From assembly GCA_007922305.1 (NCBI GenBank), contig ML677348.1, positions 17,003,442 to 17,067,441 on the forward strand: a DNA stretch of 64,000 nucleotides. The letters run 5' to 3'. Below, one piece after another: positions 53,299-64,000 of this stretch. The position numbers and the translations under genes were made by a program. This stretch comes from Dermatemys mawii. Lineage: Eukaryota > Chordata > Testudines > Dermatemydidae. Positions within the stretch are counted from its first letter, which is position 1. Every line of letters starts with the position of its first letter. Under the pieces are notes generated by a model. It was not told the origin of the DNA and searched no databases. It was given only the letters and a program-made list of their open reading frames with translations.

Positions 53299-55139
53299 GA
53301 AGAAGCAGAAAGAAAGAGGATAATATGGAGGAATGGGAATGAAAAGGGTGTGGGGCTCACGGGCTATATAAAAAGAGTATGGCTGCTAATTACCCCTTCC
53401 CTTTGCTTAGCAGTTTAAGAAGGAGCAAGGCTGGAGTTTTGTGGGCTGTAATGCAGAAAACTCCACGCAGCAGCGTGAAGCTGAGAGCAGCAATAAGAGG
53501 GTGAGCATCTGTCAGAGTTCATCCTCAGTCTGATTTCATGCTCCAGCATGAGGTGGGAAGTGAAAGCTGCCTCTTCACTTTCTACTCAACCAGGTCAGGC
53601 TGATTACCAGGGTACTTTCTACACAGAGTAATTATTTATTCCTTTGGCTTGTTACCCCTTGACGAACAAGGACCACAGGTATTCAATTACCTATTCAAGA
53701 GAGCTCTAGGTCAGACTCTGACAGATTCTTAAGTAACTGGCAAAGTCAGAGAGGTATGGGGGGAAAAAAAACGTGAGAGATCTCACAGATAATGCAGAGT
53801 GGAGGCAGCCATGTAATTATAACCCTCATTTTATTTTCACTTGACAGCACAAAAAAGGAAGGAGAGGAGAGGCTTTTTAATGAAACATGACATTCCCTTA
53901 TAAAAGTCTGATTTAGACTTCAGCACGCTCATTGCTTTGTATACATTCCGATGCTCCCTTGCTGTGGGTAGCCAAACAGTCGATGTTCAATACATTAAAA
54001 TAAATTTAAATGGTAATTTCCTGAACAATGCGAGACTGTTTTCTGAGCAAACAGTCCTTTGGTGTTATCAGAGATGACAGAGCCACCCAAGCTGTAAATA
54101 TAAGGAAGAGAGATACGGTCTCATTTATATACTTAAGTTCTGTTATGCCTCTGTTTCCTGAACAGGCATATCTATTGTTGGCAAGGCATGGAAAATCATA
54201 TTACCCAACTATGTGTGCAGTTGCCCTGTATGGAAGTGGCCATATTGCAGCCTCAAATGCCCACTTAATACCTGAGCCATCACAGGTCCAAAGACAACAG
54301 ATCCCAATATGCACTGCATCAGCTTGATCTGGGCAACTTCCACTCACATCAAAAACAGAACACTGTATTCTGCAGTTTGGAGTCCTTGGTACTCCCACCG
54401 CACAGTCAACAGAGTCCTTTGTGTGACTGCAAGATCTGGGGCAGGGCTTGGGGAGACCTTCTGTGCGATGAACCAAGGCTGTGTTTTGTTACTCTGAAAC
54501 CAAAAGAGCCACAGAGACCTACTGGGTTTATCTGAGTCCAGAACTTCAATAAAGAATCTCCTTTGTATTCATCATAATTGACTCTTACCCATCATAACTA
54601 TAATGGTATCTTACCTACTAGGACAAGTGTTACTGGCTGAGCATTTGCACTGAGTATAATGCAAATTGTTATATAACTGAGGCACAACCCACCAGGCTCC
54701 TTGCAAATAAGTAATACCTCCTTCAGTTGGGGGAGGAGGGGAATGTGGGCATTTTTCTGCCCTAGAAGCCTGACGCAGTCACATCTCGCAGTGAGAGGAT
54801 TCCAAACTCCACTTTAGTTCAGAACTGCCTGCAAGACTCTAATGTCAAGGTAAACATTAGAAATTTCTGACCTGCTTTTATCATGTGGCTATAAAAATGG
54901 CACATAGTGAGGTAAGCGAGTGTGAGAGGGGGTGATACCGGCAGCATATAATGTGAAGGGAGCAGTTCTTAGGGCAACAGAAGCAGCTGGAGCCTAAGAA
55001 TGAGCAAACTGCTTCTGAGGCATCTCTCTCACATTCTTCTGCGAAGCCCACTTTGGTCTACAGAGCACTGTGGGAAGCAGCTTTGTTGTTACTAAGTACT
55101 ATGGAAAATGCACAGGTACCATGTAATCCAATATTATAT
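53299..55139. other. Single-copy DNA; candidate conserved block 53830-54060
   Basis: The sub-block carries TTTTTAATGAAACATGAC, ATACATTAAAATAAATTTAAATGG and is repeat-free. The 99-codon frame at 54028-54327 has no signature. No gene called. Confidence 0.35.
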
Positions 55140-55222
55140 GCATTTGCGGCTGATCCAAAGCCCCCTGAAGCCAATGGAAAGACTGCCGTTGACTTCAAAA
55201 GGCTTTGGATCAAGCCCTTAGA
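55140..55222. repeat. Palindromic hairpin repeat
   Basis: GGCTGATCCAAAGCCCCCTGAAGCC pairs with GGCTTTGGATCAAGCC; centre CCAATGGAAAGACTGCCG. One of the best-preserved members of the dispersed class here. Confidence 0.7.
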
Positions 55223-56005
55223 GACACATTCAGAAGTCTAGAACCTTACAGAAGATTATAAACTAATTAACAGCAGCACTAGAGGAACACAGTTTGGAAG
55301 GCAACATTAAGCTTCCAAAATTACTTACTTCAAAACCTGCTTTTTGTTCAGATTTGCAAACCAGCTTCTGCCTAAAGAGACCCCTGAACTCTCTTTAATC
55401 TTTATAATCCCTTCAAACAATCATACATTTCTAAGGGTGCTATTCTGGTTCCCCATGGAGAGATTTTTAGGCCATCTCCTGAAACTGCAATGTAGCAAAT
55501 GAACTGCTTTGAAAAGAATCTCAAAGATCATGAATCTAAGTGTGGCCGTTTTAAAGAATTTATTAGTCATTGGAACTGTAAAAGACCTGGTGCCTGGGAT
55601 ATTTGGGAACATAACTAAGGCCTTGTTAAAATTACTGAGTATCTCTAATTTTTAAGGGTGCACACTTGGTACTTTGTTGTTTCATCAGGCCAGAATTTTT
55701 CCTAAGTTCCCCTTTTGATGGTGTTTTCAAGGAAGAAGGGAATGGTGATATTAAACAATTGGTGTTCTAAAGTCTTGAGAAATAAACAAGGTTCTGCACT
55801 CTCTTTATATAGCACACATATATACGCACACACCACACCAACTCCCTTCATAAGCTGTAAGCAAGCCTATGGTTTATAATCAGGTCACCAAGAAAGCTCT
55901 CATTTGTGGGAATGGTGTAATTTTTCAGGACTGCTAGAACTGGTTGTTGGAAGGTTCCAGACCACAGCAGATCCAAGTTGTACTTCGAGACCTACTCAGC
56001 TTTTA
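55223..56005. other. Single-copy DNA, no gene seen
   Basis: Nothing recognised apart from short (CA)/(TA) tracts near 55815. Confidence 0.4.
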
Positions 56006-56098
56006 TTCAGTCTCTGCTCCAGAAAAACTCCCACTGAAGTCAAAGGGAGTTCTGCCCGAGTAAAACCTGAATCAGCATTTCAGGATTGTGCCCAATGA
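56006..56098. repeat. Palindromic hairpin repeat, partial
   Basis: AACTCCCACTGAAGTCAAAGG followed by GGAGTTCTGCCCGAGTAAAAC and ATTGTGCCCAATG matches one half and the centre of the dispersed palindrome class. Confidence 0.5.
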
Positions 56099-57017
56099 GA
56101 CCTAAAAAGTGATGACAGACTCTTTGGAACCTATGACCTCAATGCTCCATGGTCAAAGGATGGGGATTCCATCATGTCTGCAAACAATGGGAATCTTGCA
56201 TCCACCTTTCAAATCTGAGCTTATATATGTGGTGGTAGCATCGTAGCAGCTAATGGCTGCTCAGTTTTGACTGGTCTCTTTCCTGCGTATTGTAAAAACT
56301 AACATGCTCATATTTTGGGGAGAAGATCAGAAGAAGAGGGACTTGCATGCATACAAGGTTAAAAGGACCGAAAAGTTTTGGATTAAAATAAAAGTCATCT
56401 AATAGTGTTATATAAAAGTCAGCCTCTACCTAATTGGGACCTCAGGTTCACCTCCAGCATGAGAATCACCTATGTGAAATTAGTCTGAGAATTGAGGTCA
56501 CCACTCTTTCTGCTGGAGAGTATGAAAAACTACTCAAAGCTCCTGGAGTAGTCAAGCTGAGGAAGAAAAGGTGAGGGAGCCTGCCCCAATTTTCTTAGCT
56601 TTTTTTCCTAATAGCAGCAATTAAACCTAACTACTTCCACACACAGCAATCTACAACTTCCCTACACACACCCACACCCCAACATCTGACCTACCCACAT
56701 ACACACCAACAGTAATATGAGCCAAAGGAAACAGAATAATGCATGGAAAAGGTAAATGATTGTCTGGTCTAGGCTGGAAGTGAAACCAATTTAGCTTTCA
56801 CTTTGACATAGCAGCAATGGCCTGGCCAGCACAGGAGAGGAGAAGCTGGCACAGAGCTGCCAGAAATCTACTCTGTCATGGCTCCTGGCTTGTGTGCTTT
56901 CAAGGTCTTTATTTTTTAAAGCCATCAGTCCTTTTAAAACTACAGTTTTCATCAGATCTGCATAAAAAGGAGTACAGTATGAAAGGCAAAAGCTAATCTG
57001 CCCAGGAATCATCTAGC
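56099..57017. other. Single-copy DNA, no gene seen
   Basis: No repeat or coding exon recognised. (CACAC)-rich text lies near 56640-56705. Confidence 0.4.
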
Positions 57018-57597
57018 TAGCTCATCAAAGCTCCTTTGCTAGCATGTGCCAGTGGCTTCCAAGCTATGAAAAAGTCCATTGATCCACCCGGCTTAGACCA
57101 CAGTGCCTCCTGTTGACTCGGAAAACAAACCCTTTTACTGCAAAGGCTCTGAAAGCCAGGAAAGTAAAAAATTAAATATTTTGAAGCCTGGCAACTTTTC
57201 TACAAGTGTCCTGCTAAGAAAATGTTTTAATTGAGGTATGCTGTTGTTGTATTTGTTCTCTCCATTGTCACAGACGCTGCATGTGAAATTCACACTTGTG
57301 CAGTGTGCTGAAGCCTATTCTGCATCTTTGGGTGTGAAGACGCGGAATAGGACTTACTGATTTATAGGCTTTGTGCTTTGACCTTGGCATGGGGTGGAAT
57401 TAAGTCCCACTGAAGCACTAGGATTGTCTGTGTGTGCAAGAGTGCTTTATGTTGTGCGTAGTCTTTGGGCTGGTTATCTGCACAGGATGAATTTCACACA
57501 GAGTATGTGACAATGGAGGTACTAGTCCATTGATCCAAATGGATTATCTCCTAGCTAGGAAGCCATCAGCACGTGATAGTGAAAGGAGCTTTGATTT
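57018..57597. repeat. Composite inverted repeat
   Basis: Outer arms 57023-57086 and 57526-57595 are reverse complements sharing ATCAAAGCTCCTTT, GGCTTCC.AGCTA and TCCATTGATCC. Inner arms 57259-57300 (CTCCATTGTCACA.. GTGAAATTCA) and 57480-57519 (inverse, ending TGTGACAATGGAG) form a second, tighter pair. The inner unit looks like a MITE; the outer pair could be a second, older one or a local inverted duplication. No coding capacity. Confidence 0.6.
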
Positions 57598-58972
57598 GAT
57601 TTTCACCCCTCAGTGAGTACCCGGAGATACAAATCCAACCACTGAATGATTTGGATGTCTAAACACTAACAAGGAACCAATACTCCTTTTCTCTTAGGGA
57701 ATCTCTTTTCTCTATTAATACTGACATCATTGCCATATGATGGAGTGGCCACACAATTAACAAAATCCATTGCACAGTTCAGTCCACAAATGGATTTTGG
57801 CTGGGATTTTGAAAGCAGTTATGCACCCAGTAACCATTAACTTTTCAGGGGATTGGGCCCCAACCTCCATCAGACTCCTTTGAAAACCCCAATTATTTGA
57901 TTCTATACTTGTATTGACAAGTTTCGCTGCTCATAAAGATGTCTGTCCCACTAAGAAAACCTCACAAAAGAATTCTACAAGGATCTGAACTGGGGTTTCA
58001 CCCAGATGTGACATACTTCAACAGATTCAAGTGTTACTAGAAAACATCACTCTACTGAAGTATTATATCCCCTTTCAAGACTCAGATTCTTTGTTCTACA
58101 GAGCAACAAAGCAGTTGCAAAGAACAGGTCTGCATAGTTTATAGTTAATGAACAGATGTATTTTTGGGTCAAATTAGCCTTTAGTCATCTTTACTGATAT
58201 ACCAAGTACCAGAGCTGGCAGTTTATATATTTATTTATTTACTTACTAACTATACACAATGACTGGAAAATATGGTGTTCTCTTTCTGTCCCTGTCCCAC
58301 CTCTTCTGCAAATGTTGCAATTGAAACAGCAAATATGTAAACACCAGCCTTGGTTTTGTAATAATTTTAAAATATGGTTTTATATCATCACTCTCCTCTC
58401 TACTTATCTCTGCCAGCAAGCAAAGCAGCCTCAGAGCTATCAATGCAGAATGATTAATTAGTTCACTGATTTTCTGTGTGTTAACATCAGGCTCACCGCG
58501 GCTTCCTTGTTGCTGTGCTACACATAGAAGGGGGAAAAATGAGTTACCCAGAGATCATTAAGGGCCAAATTCAATAATGAATGAACTGCACATCTGATGG
58601 CCAAAGTAGGCTTTGTCCCTGAGTCTGCTTTGCTCATAAATTGCAGCACTTCCACGTGATTCCACAGTTTAAACTGCTTTCCGTGTCCAGGTATTTTAGC
58701 ATGTTCCAGGGCTCTACCCACATGTTCTTCAGCACCTGACATGGCAAATGGGTTGGAAGGATGCTACAGAACTGTATGTGGGGAAGAGGGGATGCAGTAC
58801 TGGTTCACCCCTATTCCCTGATGGACAGCTTTGCACTGTAGCTCTTTCTATTCCCATGGCTACAAGGTGAATGCTAAGGGAGTATTACCATTGAGTGCAC
58901 TCCTTCTTTGCTTGCTTAAAGAATAGGATGTCAGTCAGCAAGGAAATGTTTAAATGAGCTGTGACCCAAGAC
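57598..58972. other. Single-copy DNA with a hairpin-repeat fragment
   Basis: About 57795-57895 (GGGATTTTGAAAGCAG..GGGCCCCAACCTCC) is a decayed palindromic repeat. (TTTA)n near 58227. No gene. Confidence 0.4.
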
Positions 58973-59111
58973 TTTTTTAAAAAAAAAAAAAGAAACGAAA
59001 CACCACTGAAGATTCAAAGCCTTCCTCACAACACACACCATCGCTGTTTGGTGTCCCTGCTGTATGATATAATCATGATTAGAAACAAAACAAGTTACAC
59101 AATACAGAGGC
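58973..59111 (+). repeat. Long inverted repeat, left arm
   Basis: The arm runs from a T6A13 tract through GAAACGAAACACCACTGAAG, AAAGCCTTCCTCACAACACA and AACAAAACAAGTTACACAAT. Its reverse complement is at 59431-59580, with few differences and one 11-bp insertion in the right arm. Confidence 0.88.
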
Positions 59112-59430
59112 TCCTGTGGAATTAATTATATGTGTTGCTTTATCCACTGACTGCATATTTAAATTAAATTCATACCATTTTCGTTGTGCTACATGCCCCC
59201 CAAAGACCAAATTCTATGGAGGTTTAATTATGTTTTCATGTTGTTTAATCCTTTTGGTGCATCTTCCTCATTCTGTTCCTGTAAGTCACACTTAACGTAT
59301 GTTATCAACAAAGCAAAGGCAGCAGAGCAACAACATAGCACAAAGAACCTCAACAGCTATTCCGCACATCTAAGAAACAAATACAAAACATTTCCAGCCC
59401 GGCAAAGCTCTCATACCTCTGCATTTCATG
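59112..59430. other. Loop of the long inverted repeat
   Basis: This 319-bp spacer is AT-rich and not self-complementary as far as I can see. CCTCTGCAT occurs at its right edge and again at the start of the right arm. The 87-codon frame at 59184-59447 spans it but has no protein signature. Confidence 0.6.
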
Positions 59431-59580
59431 GCCTCTGCATTGTGTAACTTGTTTTGTTTCTAATCTATGATTACATCATACAGCAGGGACACCTGCCTGA
59501 GTGAAAACAGCGATGGTGTGTGTTGTGAGGAAGGCTTTGAACCTTCAGTGGTCTGTTTCTTTTTTTTTAAAAAAAAAAAA
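59431..59580 (-). repeat. Long inverted repeat, right arm
   Basis: Inverse of 58973-59111. It keeps the same outer T-run/A-run junction (T10A12). The extra bases TGCCTGAGTGA lie near 59494-59504 relative to the left arm. Confidence 0.88.
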
Positions 59581-60379
59581 TGAGGTGATTTATTTACAAG
59601 CCACCCCACATTCTGCTGCTCATGCCTCAGATACCAGACAGACAACTTATCAATTCAGCTATATGCTTTGTGCGTGTGCTTGACTTCACAAGCACAAGGT
59701 TACGCATCCTTTGATTTTTACATCTATCACTCTAGAAACCATCACCTCTGATGTGTAGCTGTTTCTTACTTTCTTGTTTAAAAAATTACAGCACGCCCAG
59801 ACTGAGCTCCCACAACTTTGCTCCTCCCCCCATTTGTGACAATGTCTCTTAAATGCAGCCTGTTCTTCAGCAGAATAGCAAGTGCAGCTTGGGTGTTAAT
59901 TAACAGATTGAAGAATCTGTAAAGCAAGGAGCGAGAGCCTGGAGGGACCAGAGACCTCATCAAGGCTAACATATTGACTCAATGCGTCACCTTGGCAAAG
60001 TCACTGGACCTCCTTATGGCTCTACTAACCAAACTATGAAAAGGGCTAAAAGAAGGACCTCGCTATAAAGGAAACGTGCATCTAATTTTATTCACACGGG
60101 CTTTCCAGGGCAATTTAATTTCCTCAATACAATAGATAAAAACACAGCTCATATGAAAAGTACCTAGACCCAGTATGTGGGACAGAGGTTCAGCTGTCTA
60201 TCCCTTCTTGCAAAGGTCTTAAAATTAATGTCCTCTTCAGCTACCCCATTTTTGGTACTATATTTGGTAGCAAAAAATTATGGGATAACAAGAATATATA
60301 GTTATACCAGTTAATATTAAACACAATAAACATGAGATTTGGAAGAGACAGAACCCTCAAGCACTGAGGCCTACACCTC
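59581..60379. other. Single-copy DNA, no gene seen
   Basis: No repeat or exon recognised. Confidence 0.4.
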
Positions 60380-60525
60380 AAACCTCTAGGTACTGTGGGT
60401 TCAGAGGAAGCTCTCTCTTAACTGCCTCTTGCAGGGCAATTTCTTAGCTGCTTTAGGAAACAGGATACTGAACTAGATGAAACATTGGTCTTCTCCAGTG
60501 TAGCAATTCCCACGTTCGTGTATTA
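60380..60525 (+). mobile_element. CR1: CR1 LINE 3' region, old copy
   Basis: ACAGGATACTGAACTAGATG followed by AACATTGGTCTTCTCCAGTG and AGCAATTCCCACGTTCGTG matches the sense 3' end of the CR1 type with GATGGACC..GGTCTGACCCAGT. Upstream limit approximate. Confidence 0.65.
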
Positions 60526-61326
60526 TTTTTGAAGTAATCTATGCTATTAACATTAGGGTCTGTTTTAAGTTTTATATAGCACAAATCACTGGGATATCAA
60601 AGCGCTGAAGCTAGAGGAGACTGAGTCATTCTGAAGTCTCAATATGCAGTACAAAGTGAACTACCTTCCTAGAAGTGAATTGCAGAAATTTGACACTGAG
60701 GTTAAAGGGACTAGCTTTCCAGCTGCCAGTGATTTTGCAAGAATAATGCTGGGTAAGATTTGGTTTGGGATGGGAGGGAAGAATGAGAATTGTGACTCTT
60801 CAAAAGGATAATTAATTGCTAAAAATGTGACATTGCTCACGGTATGATTGCTGACTTGGAGAAAAATGTAAGTGTGAAGTAAATACATCAAAAAGATCCA
60901 ACTTTAGCTGAATAAATCGCAGGGTGAGGCAGAGAAAGGGGTGTGTGTGTGTCTGTGTGTCCTCTTACCAGATTTAAAGTTGGGAAGCATTTTGGATAGG
61001 GGAAGCCATAAGTTAGCCCTCATACAAATTGTGAACAATTTTTAAAAACCTATCAGTAATGTTTTTACAGGACAGTCAGGATTTAAGAGTAACAATGTGT
61101 ATACATCAAACACCCACAGAGATGGGCAGGAAGATTTGACAGCTGAATTTTATTTAGTAAATTGTTCTGTCTGGCTGATTGCCTCACACTGTAGGGGCAT
61201 GACATTATCCATTCCAGAGCTCTCTTCTCCAGGCTGCTGATCTTCAGCCATTCCAAAAATAGCTACATTCGAAAATGTTCACTTTCATCCAGGCTCACTT
61301 CCTGATTTAAGGACTGCTTGTTATGC
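60526..61326. other. Single-copy DNA; (GT)n tract and a candidate conserved block
   Basis: A (GT)n tract lies at 60941-60959. The part 61100-61320 is repeat-free, with TTTTATTTAGTAAATTG and CCAAAAATAGC (CArG-like). No gene. Confidence 0.35.
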
Positions 61327-61334
61327 CCTTAAAG

Positions 61335-62088
61335 CAGGAGTGGGCAAACTTTTTGGCCTGAGGGCCACATCGGGGTTGAAAACTTGTACGGAGGGCCGGG
61401 TAGGGAAGGCTGTGCCTCCCTAAACAGCCTGCCCACCCCACATCTGAACCTTCCACTTCCTGCCCCCTGACTGACCCCCTCACAATCTCTGACCCAGCCA
61501 ACCCTCCTGTTCATTGTCCCCTGACTACCCCTTCCAGAGACCCCACCCCCATCTAAGCCCCCCAGCTCTTTGTCCCCTGACCATCCACTCCAGAGACCCC
61601 CTTCCCCTAACCACCCTCCGGGACCCCACCCCCCTAAGTCCCCCTGCTCTTTGTCCCCTGACTGCCCCCTCTAGAGACCCACTGCCCCAAGCACCCCCCT
61701 GGAACCCCATCCGCTATCTAAGCCCTCCCTGCCTCAACTGCCCCAACCCCTATCCATACCCCTGCTGCCTGACAGAGCCCCAGGACTCTCACACCCCATC
61801 CAATCCCCTGCTCCGAACCTCTGCCTCATCCAACCACCCCCTGATCCCTGTCCCCTAACTGCCCTCCAGGACTCCCTGCCCCTTATCCAACCCCTCGGCC
61901 CCCTTACCATGCTGCTCAGAGTAGCAGCTGGAGCCAAACACGCTGCCATGCAGCATCACCCCCCAGAGTGCTGCCTGTGTGGTGGCGTGGCTGTGAAGGG
62001 ACAGCAGAGGAGGGGCCAAAGGGAGCATCCCCAGTGAGCTCAGGGGCTGGGCAGGATGGGCCTGTGGGCCATAGTTTGCCCACCCCTG
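61335..62088 (-). mobile_element. Non-autonomous hAT element, 754 bp, second copy of the 51-kb family
   Basis: Left end CAGGAGTGGGCAAACTTTTT and right end ATAGTTTGCCCACCCCTG. Flanking octamers CCTTAAAG (61327-61334) and CCTTCAAG (62089-62096) differ at one base. The right end is the inverse of the left end of 51149-52317, so this copy lies on the opposite strand, and its interior is C-rich where the other is G-rich. It lacks the internal inverted duplication. Frames of up to 114 codons inside are not genes. Confidence 0.9.
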
Positions 62089-62096
62089 CCTTCAAG

Positions 62097-63057
62097 AAAA
62101 TGGTGCAGCCCACAAGTAGCTTTCACTCTGCTGGGATGAGGCAGTTGTCTCAGGAGAAAGTGCATTGGAGACCAATTGAAAAGAAACAGGAGGTGGGGAT
62201 TTTCCTCAATTTTCCTTAGCAGGTGAACCTTACAGATAATCACTAGCTGGGAAATTCCACCTACCCAACTGACTGTTTCGACAGGCTGAATCAGCTCAAT
62301 TTCTCTGTGGAATGCTAAGGTTCAACCTACTCATCAGTGATCAGCAGAAATCAATAGTTTCCAGTGGAAGCTGACATTCTGTACCAAAAGAGCATATGAC
62401 ATGACAAATTGTCATCTTTTCAGCTCCTCGGTGGCTTTTGTGATTACTGTAAGGTAGGAACAGAGGGTATAAAGAAAAAACAGCTGCCAAAAAGACCACT
62501 TCTTAAAAAGGGTGCAGAAAGGGTCTGGGATTGGGCCAGAAAATCACACTCATCTTTCTGCCTCACTCCTCACAAGGAATCTGTGTGAAAGGTAACAGGC
62601 CTCGGGAAGAGACAACACAGAAAGGGATGGGCAAGTAATTCATGCCCCTTGAGCGATACACACCATTTATTGGAAGAGCTCTTTTATATTTTAAAATACT
62701 GATTATTCCCTATTGGTTTCATTCCTATTCATTGGCAAATCCTGGTTTGATTTCCTGTATTTCTACTAGAACATCTTTATGGTCTATGGTGTTCCTTCTT
62801 CTCCATTTACCTCTCCAGGGCAAAGTACACTCCTGGGAGAACAATTAGTGACAAATACCTTAAGCTTCTCTGAAAATTAGAGTCCAGGTGATTTTCTGGA
62901 GACACAACACAGCATCCAAATTTAAACACAAACACACAGAAAAATCCACTGATGTAATTACTAAAAACTGATGGAACAAGAACAGTCATTTGGTTCATCA
63001 AACCCACTGAACTTTTCTATTGAATGCGCTATGATTTACTGAATGACCTCAGTGCTG
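62097..63057. other. Single-copy DNA, no gene seen
   Basis: No repeat or exon recognised. Confidence 0.4.
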
Positions 63058-63065
63058 CTTTACTT

Positions 63066-63369
63066 CAGCAGTTCTCAAACTGTGGACTGAGACCTCAAAG
63101 TGTGTCACGACCCTCTTTGAATGGGGTTGCTGGCTTAAACTTATTGGGGCCTGCATCTGAAGCCCAAGCCCCACTACTCAGGGCCAAAGCCTGAGGACTT
63201 CAGCTTTGGCCCCCTTGCCTGGAGCAGTGGGGCTTGGGCTTCCCCCTCCCCCCAACCTGGGGCAGTGGGGCTTGGGCGGGATCAGGCTTTGGTTCCCCCG
63301 TCCTGGGGTTGCGAAGTAATTTTTGTTGTCAGAAGGGGGTCACAGTGTAATGAAGTTTGAGAACCCCTG
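63066..63369 (+). mobile_element. Non-autonomous hAT element, 304 bp
   Basis: Left end CAGCAGTTCTCAAACTGTGG and right end GAAGTTTGAGAACCCCTG are inverted copies of a CAGGGGTTCTCAAACT terminus. Flanking octamers CTTTACTT (63058-63065) and CTCTACCT (63370-63377) agree at six of eight positions, both differences being transitions. The interior has GGGGCTTGGGC-type repeats and no transposase. Confidence 0.87.
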
Positions 63370-63377
63370 CTCTACCT

Positions 63378-64000
63378 CAGTGGCTTTGCACAGACAGCCA
63401 AATGAATACATGTTTTACTCTGTACTGTAATGGGAGTGACTTAGGTTTGCCAGCAAGGGATCCCCATGGCAATGTCTCTCTACCCACTCCATAGGTGCCC
63501 CCCTTTTTGCTGCCAGTTTGTGTCAGGTAGCCTCTCTCTTTTCCCACCTTCCATCCTGACATTTTACTCCTTGCCAAGAGAGGAGGATATGCACTTTCAC
63601 TGGAATCAACATTAGCATCCATACAAACCTGGCACTCACTTAACAGTGGGTGATTTCAGACAAATGTAGTAGTAGGCACAGTCCTTGCTCTAGCCTCTCA
63701 TTACCCTTTGGAAGCTAGTATATTACCTTCACTGTCTGGATGGAAGAAGGAGAAAGAGTCCTGAGGTAGCTCCTGAACGTTAGGCTTTGATTATGCAGGT
63801 CTGCTACCTACGCCTGAATGGTGTGTAGGAGAGAACAGGGAGGGGGAAAAAAAAGATCCATTAACTCCTATCTAAATTCACTTTGCAATAACTTTTGCAC
63901 ACCCTCTCCTTTGTCAAATCAGAAACAGTTACTTGGCCTGCAACTGCTTCTTCATACCACATAAGGATTTGTATTCACTATCCTCAAGCTTTTCTTTCCT
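63378..64000. other. Single-copy DNA to window end
   Basis: No gene or repeat recognised. The minus-strand frame at 63377-63622 has no signature. Confidence 0.4.

Overview
This is a repeat-rich, intron- or desert-like stretch of a vertebrate nuclear genome. I find no intact protein-coding gene, no rRNA or tRNA gene and nothing prokaryotic. The repeat set points to a non-avian sauropsid, most probably a turtle: CR1 LINE 3' ends of several subfamilies, MIR and L2-like relics, hAT, Tigger/pogo and PIF/Harbinger-like non-autonomous DNA transposons, a Penelope-like element, and solo LTRs of families I recognise from turtle genomes. A crocodilian cannot be excluded. Open reading frames of 60-200 codons occur throughout, but none resembles a conserved protein except decayed transposon coding: a CR1 ORF2 C-terminus (24997-25251, minus) and a GIY-YIG-like piece of a Penelope-like element (about 38017-38103, plus).

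Layout. 1-11,500: mostly single-copy AT-rich DNA with a CR1 tail, a possible AT-rich LTR, a Tigger-like MITE (8689-9079) and hairpin-type palindromes. 11,500-20,400: two Harbinger-like MITEs, solo LTR A (12002-13030), a short hAT MITE, another Harbinger-like MITE, CR1 fragments and a 633-bp Tigger-like element (19704-20336). 20,400-28,400: MIR/L2 relics, palindromic repeats and a 600-bp CR1 copy. 28,400-34,400: three solo LTRs (B 28416-29471, C 32089-33170, D 33566-34354). 36,200-43,300: a dense cluster containing an L2-like tail, two Harbinger-like MITEs, a Penelope-like element with inverted terminal copies, solo LTR F (39679-40359), and solo LTR G (40933-43177) with solo LTR E nested inside it (42122-42907). 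43,300-64,000: longer single-copy stretches broken by CR1/MIR relics, more hAT MITEs, two opposite-strand copies of a larger hAT element (51149-52317 and 61335-62088), a 304-bp hAT element (63066-63369), and two local inverted repeats (57018-57597 and 58973-59580).

The strongest evidence is structural. Most of the LTRs and hAT elements have canonical ends plus target-site duplications readable by eye, so insertion boundaries, mechanism (4-5 bp for LTRs, 8 bp for hAT, TA for Tigger, TTA for Harbinger) and nesting order follow from the sequence. The least explained structures are the two inverted repeats near 57-59.6 kb, the head-to-head palindrome inside the 51-52 kb hAT element, the inverted tail of the Penelope-like element, and several repeat-free AT-rich blocks that could be conserved non-coding elements. 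No function can be assigned to those blocks without alignment to other genomes.
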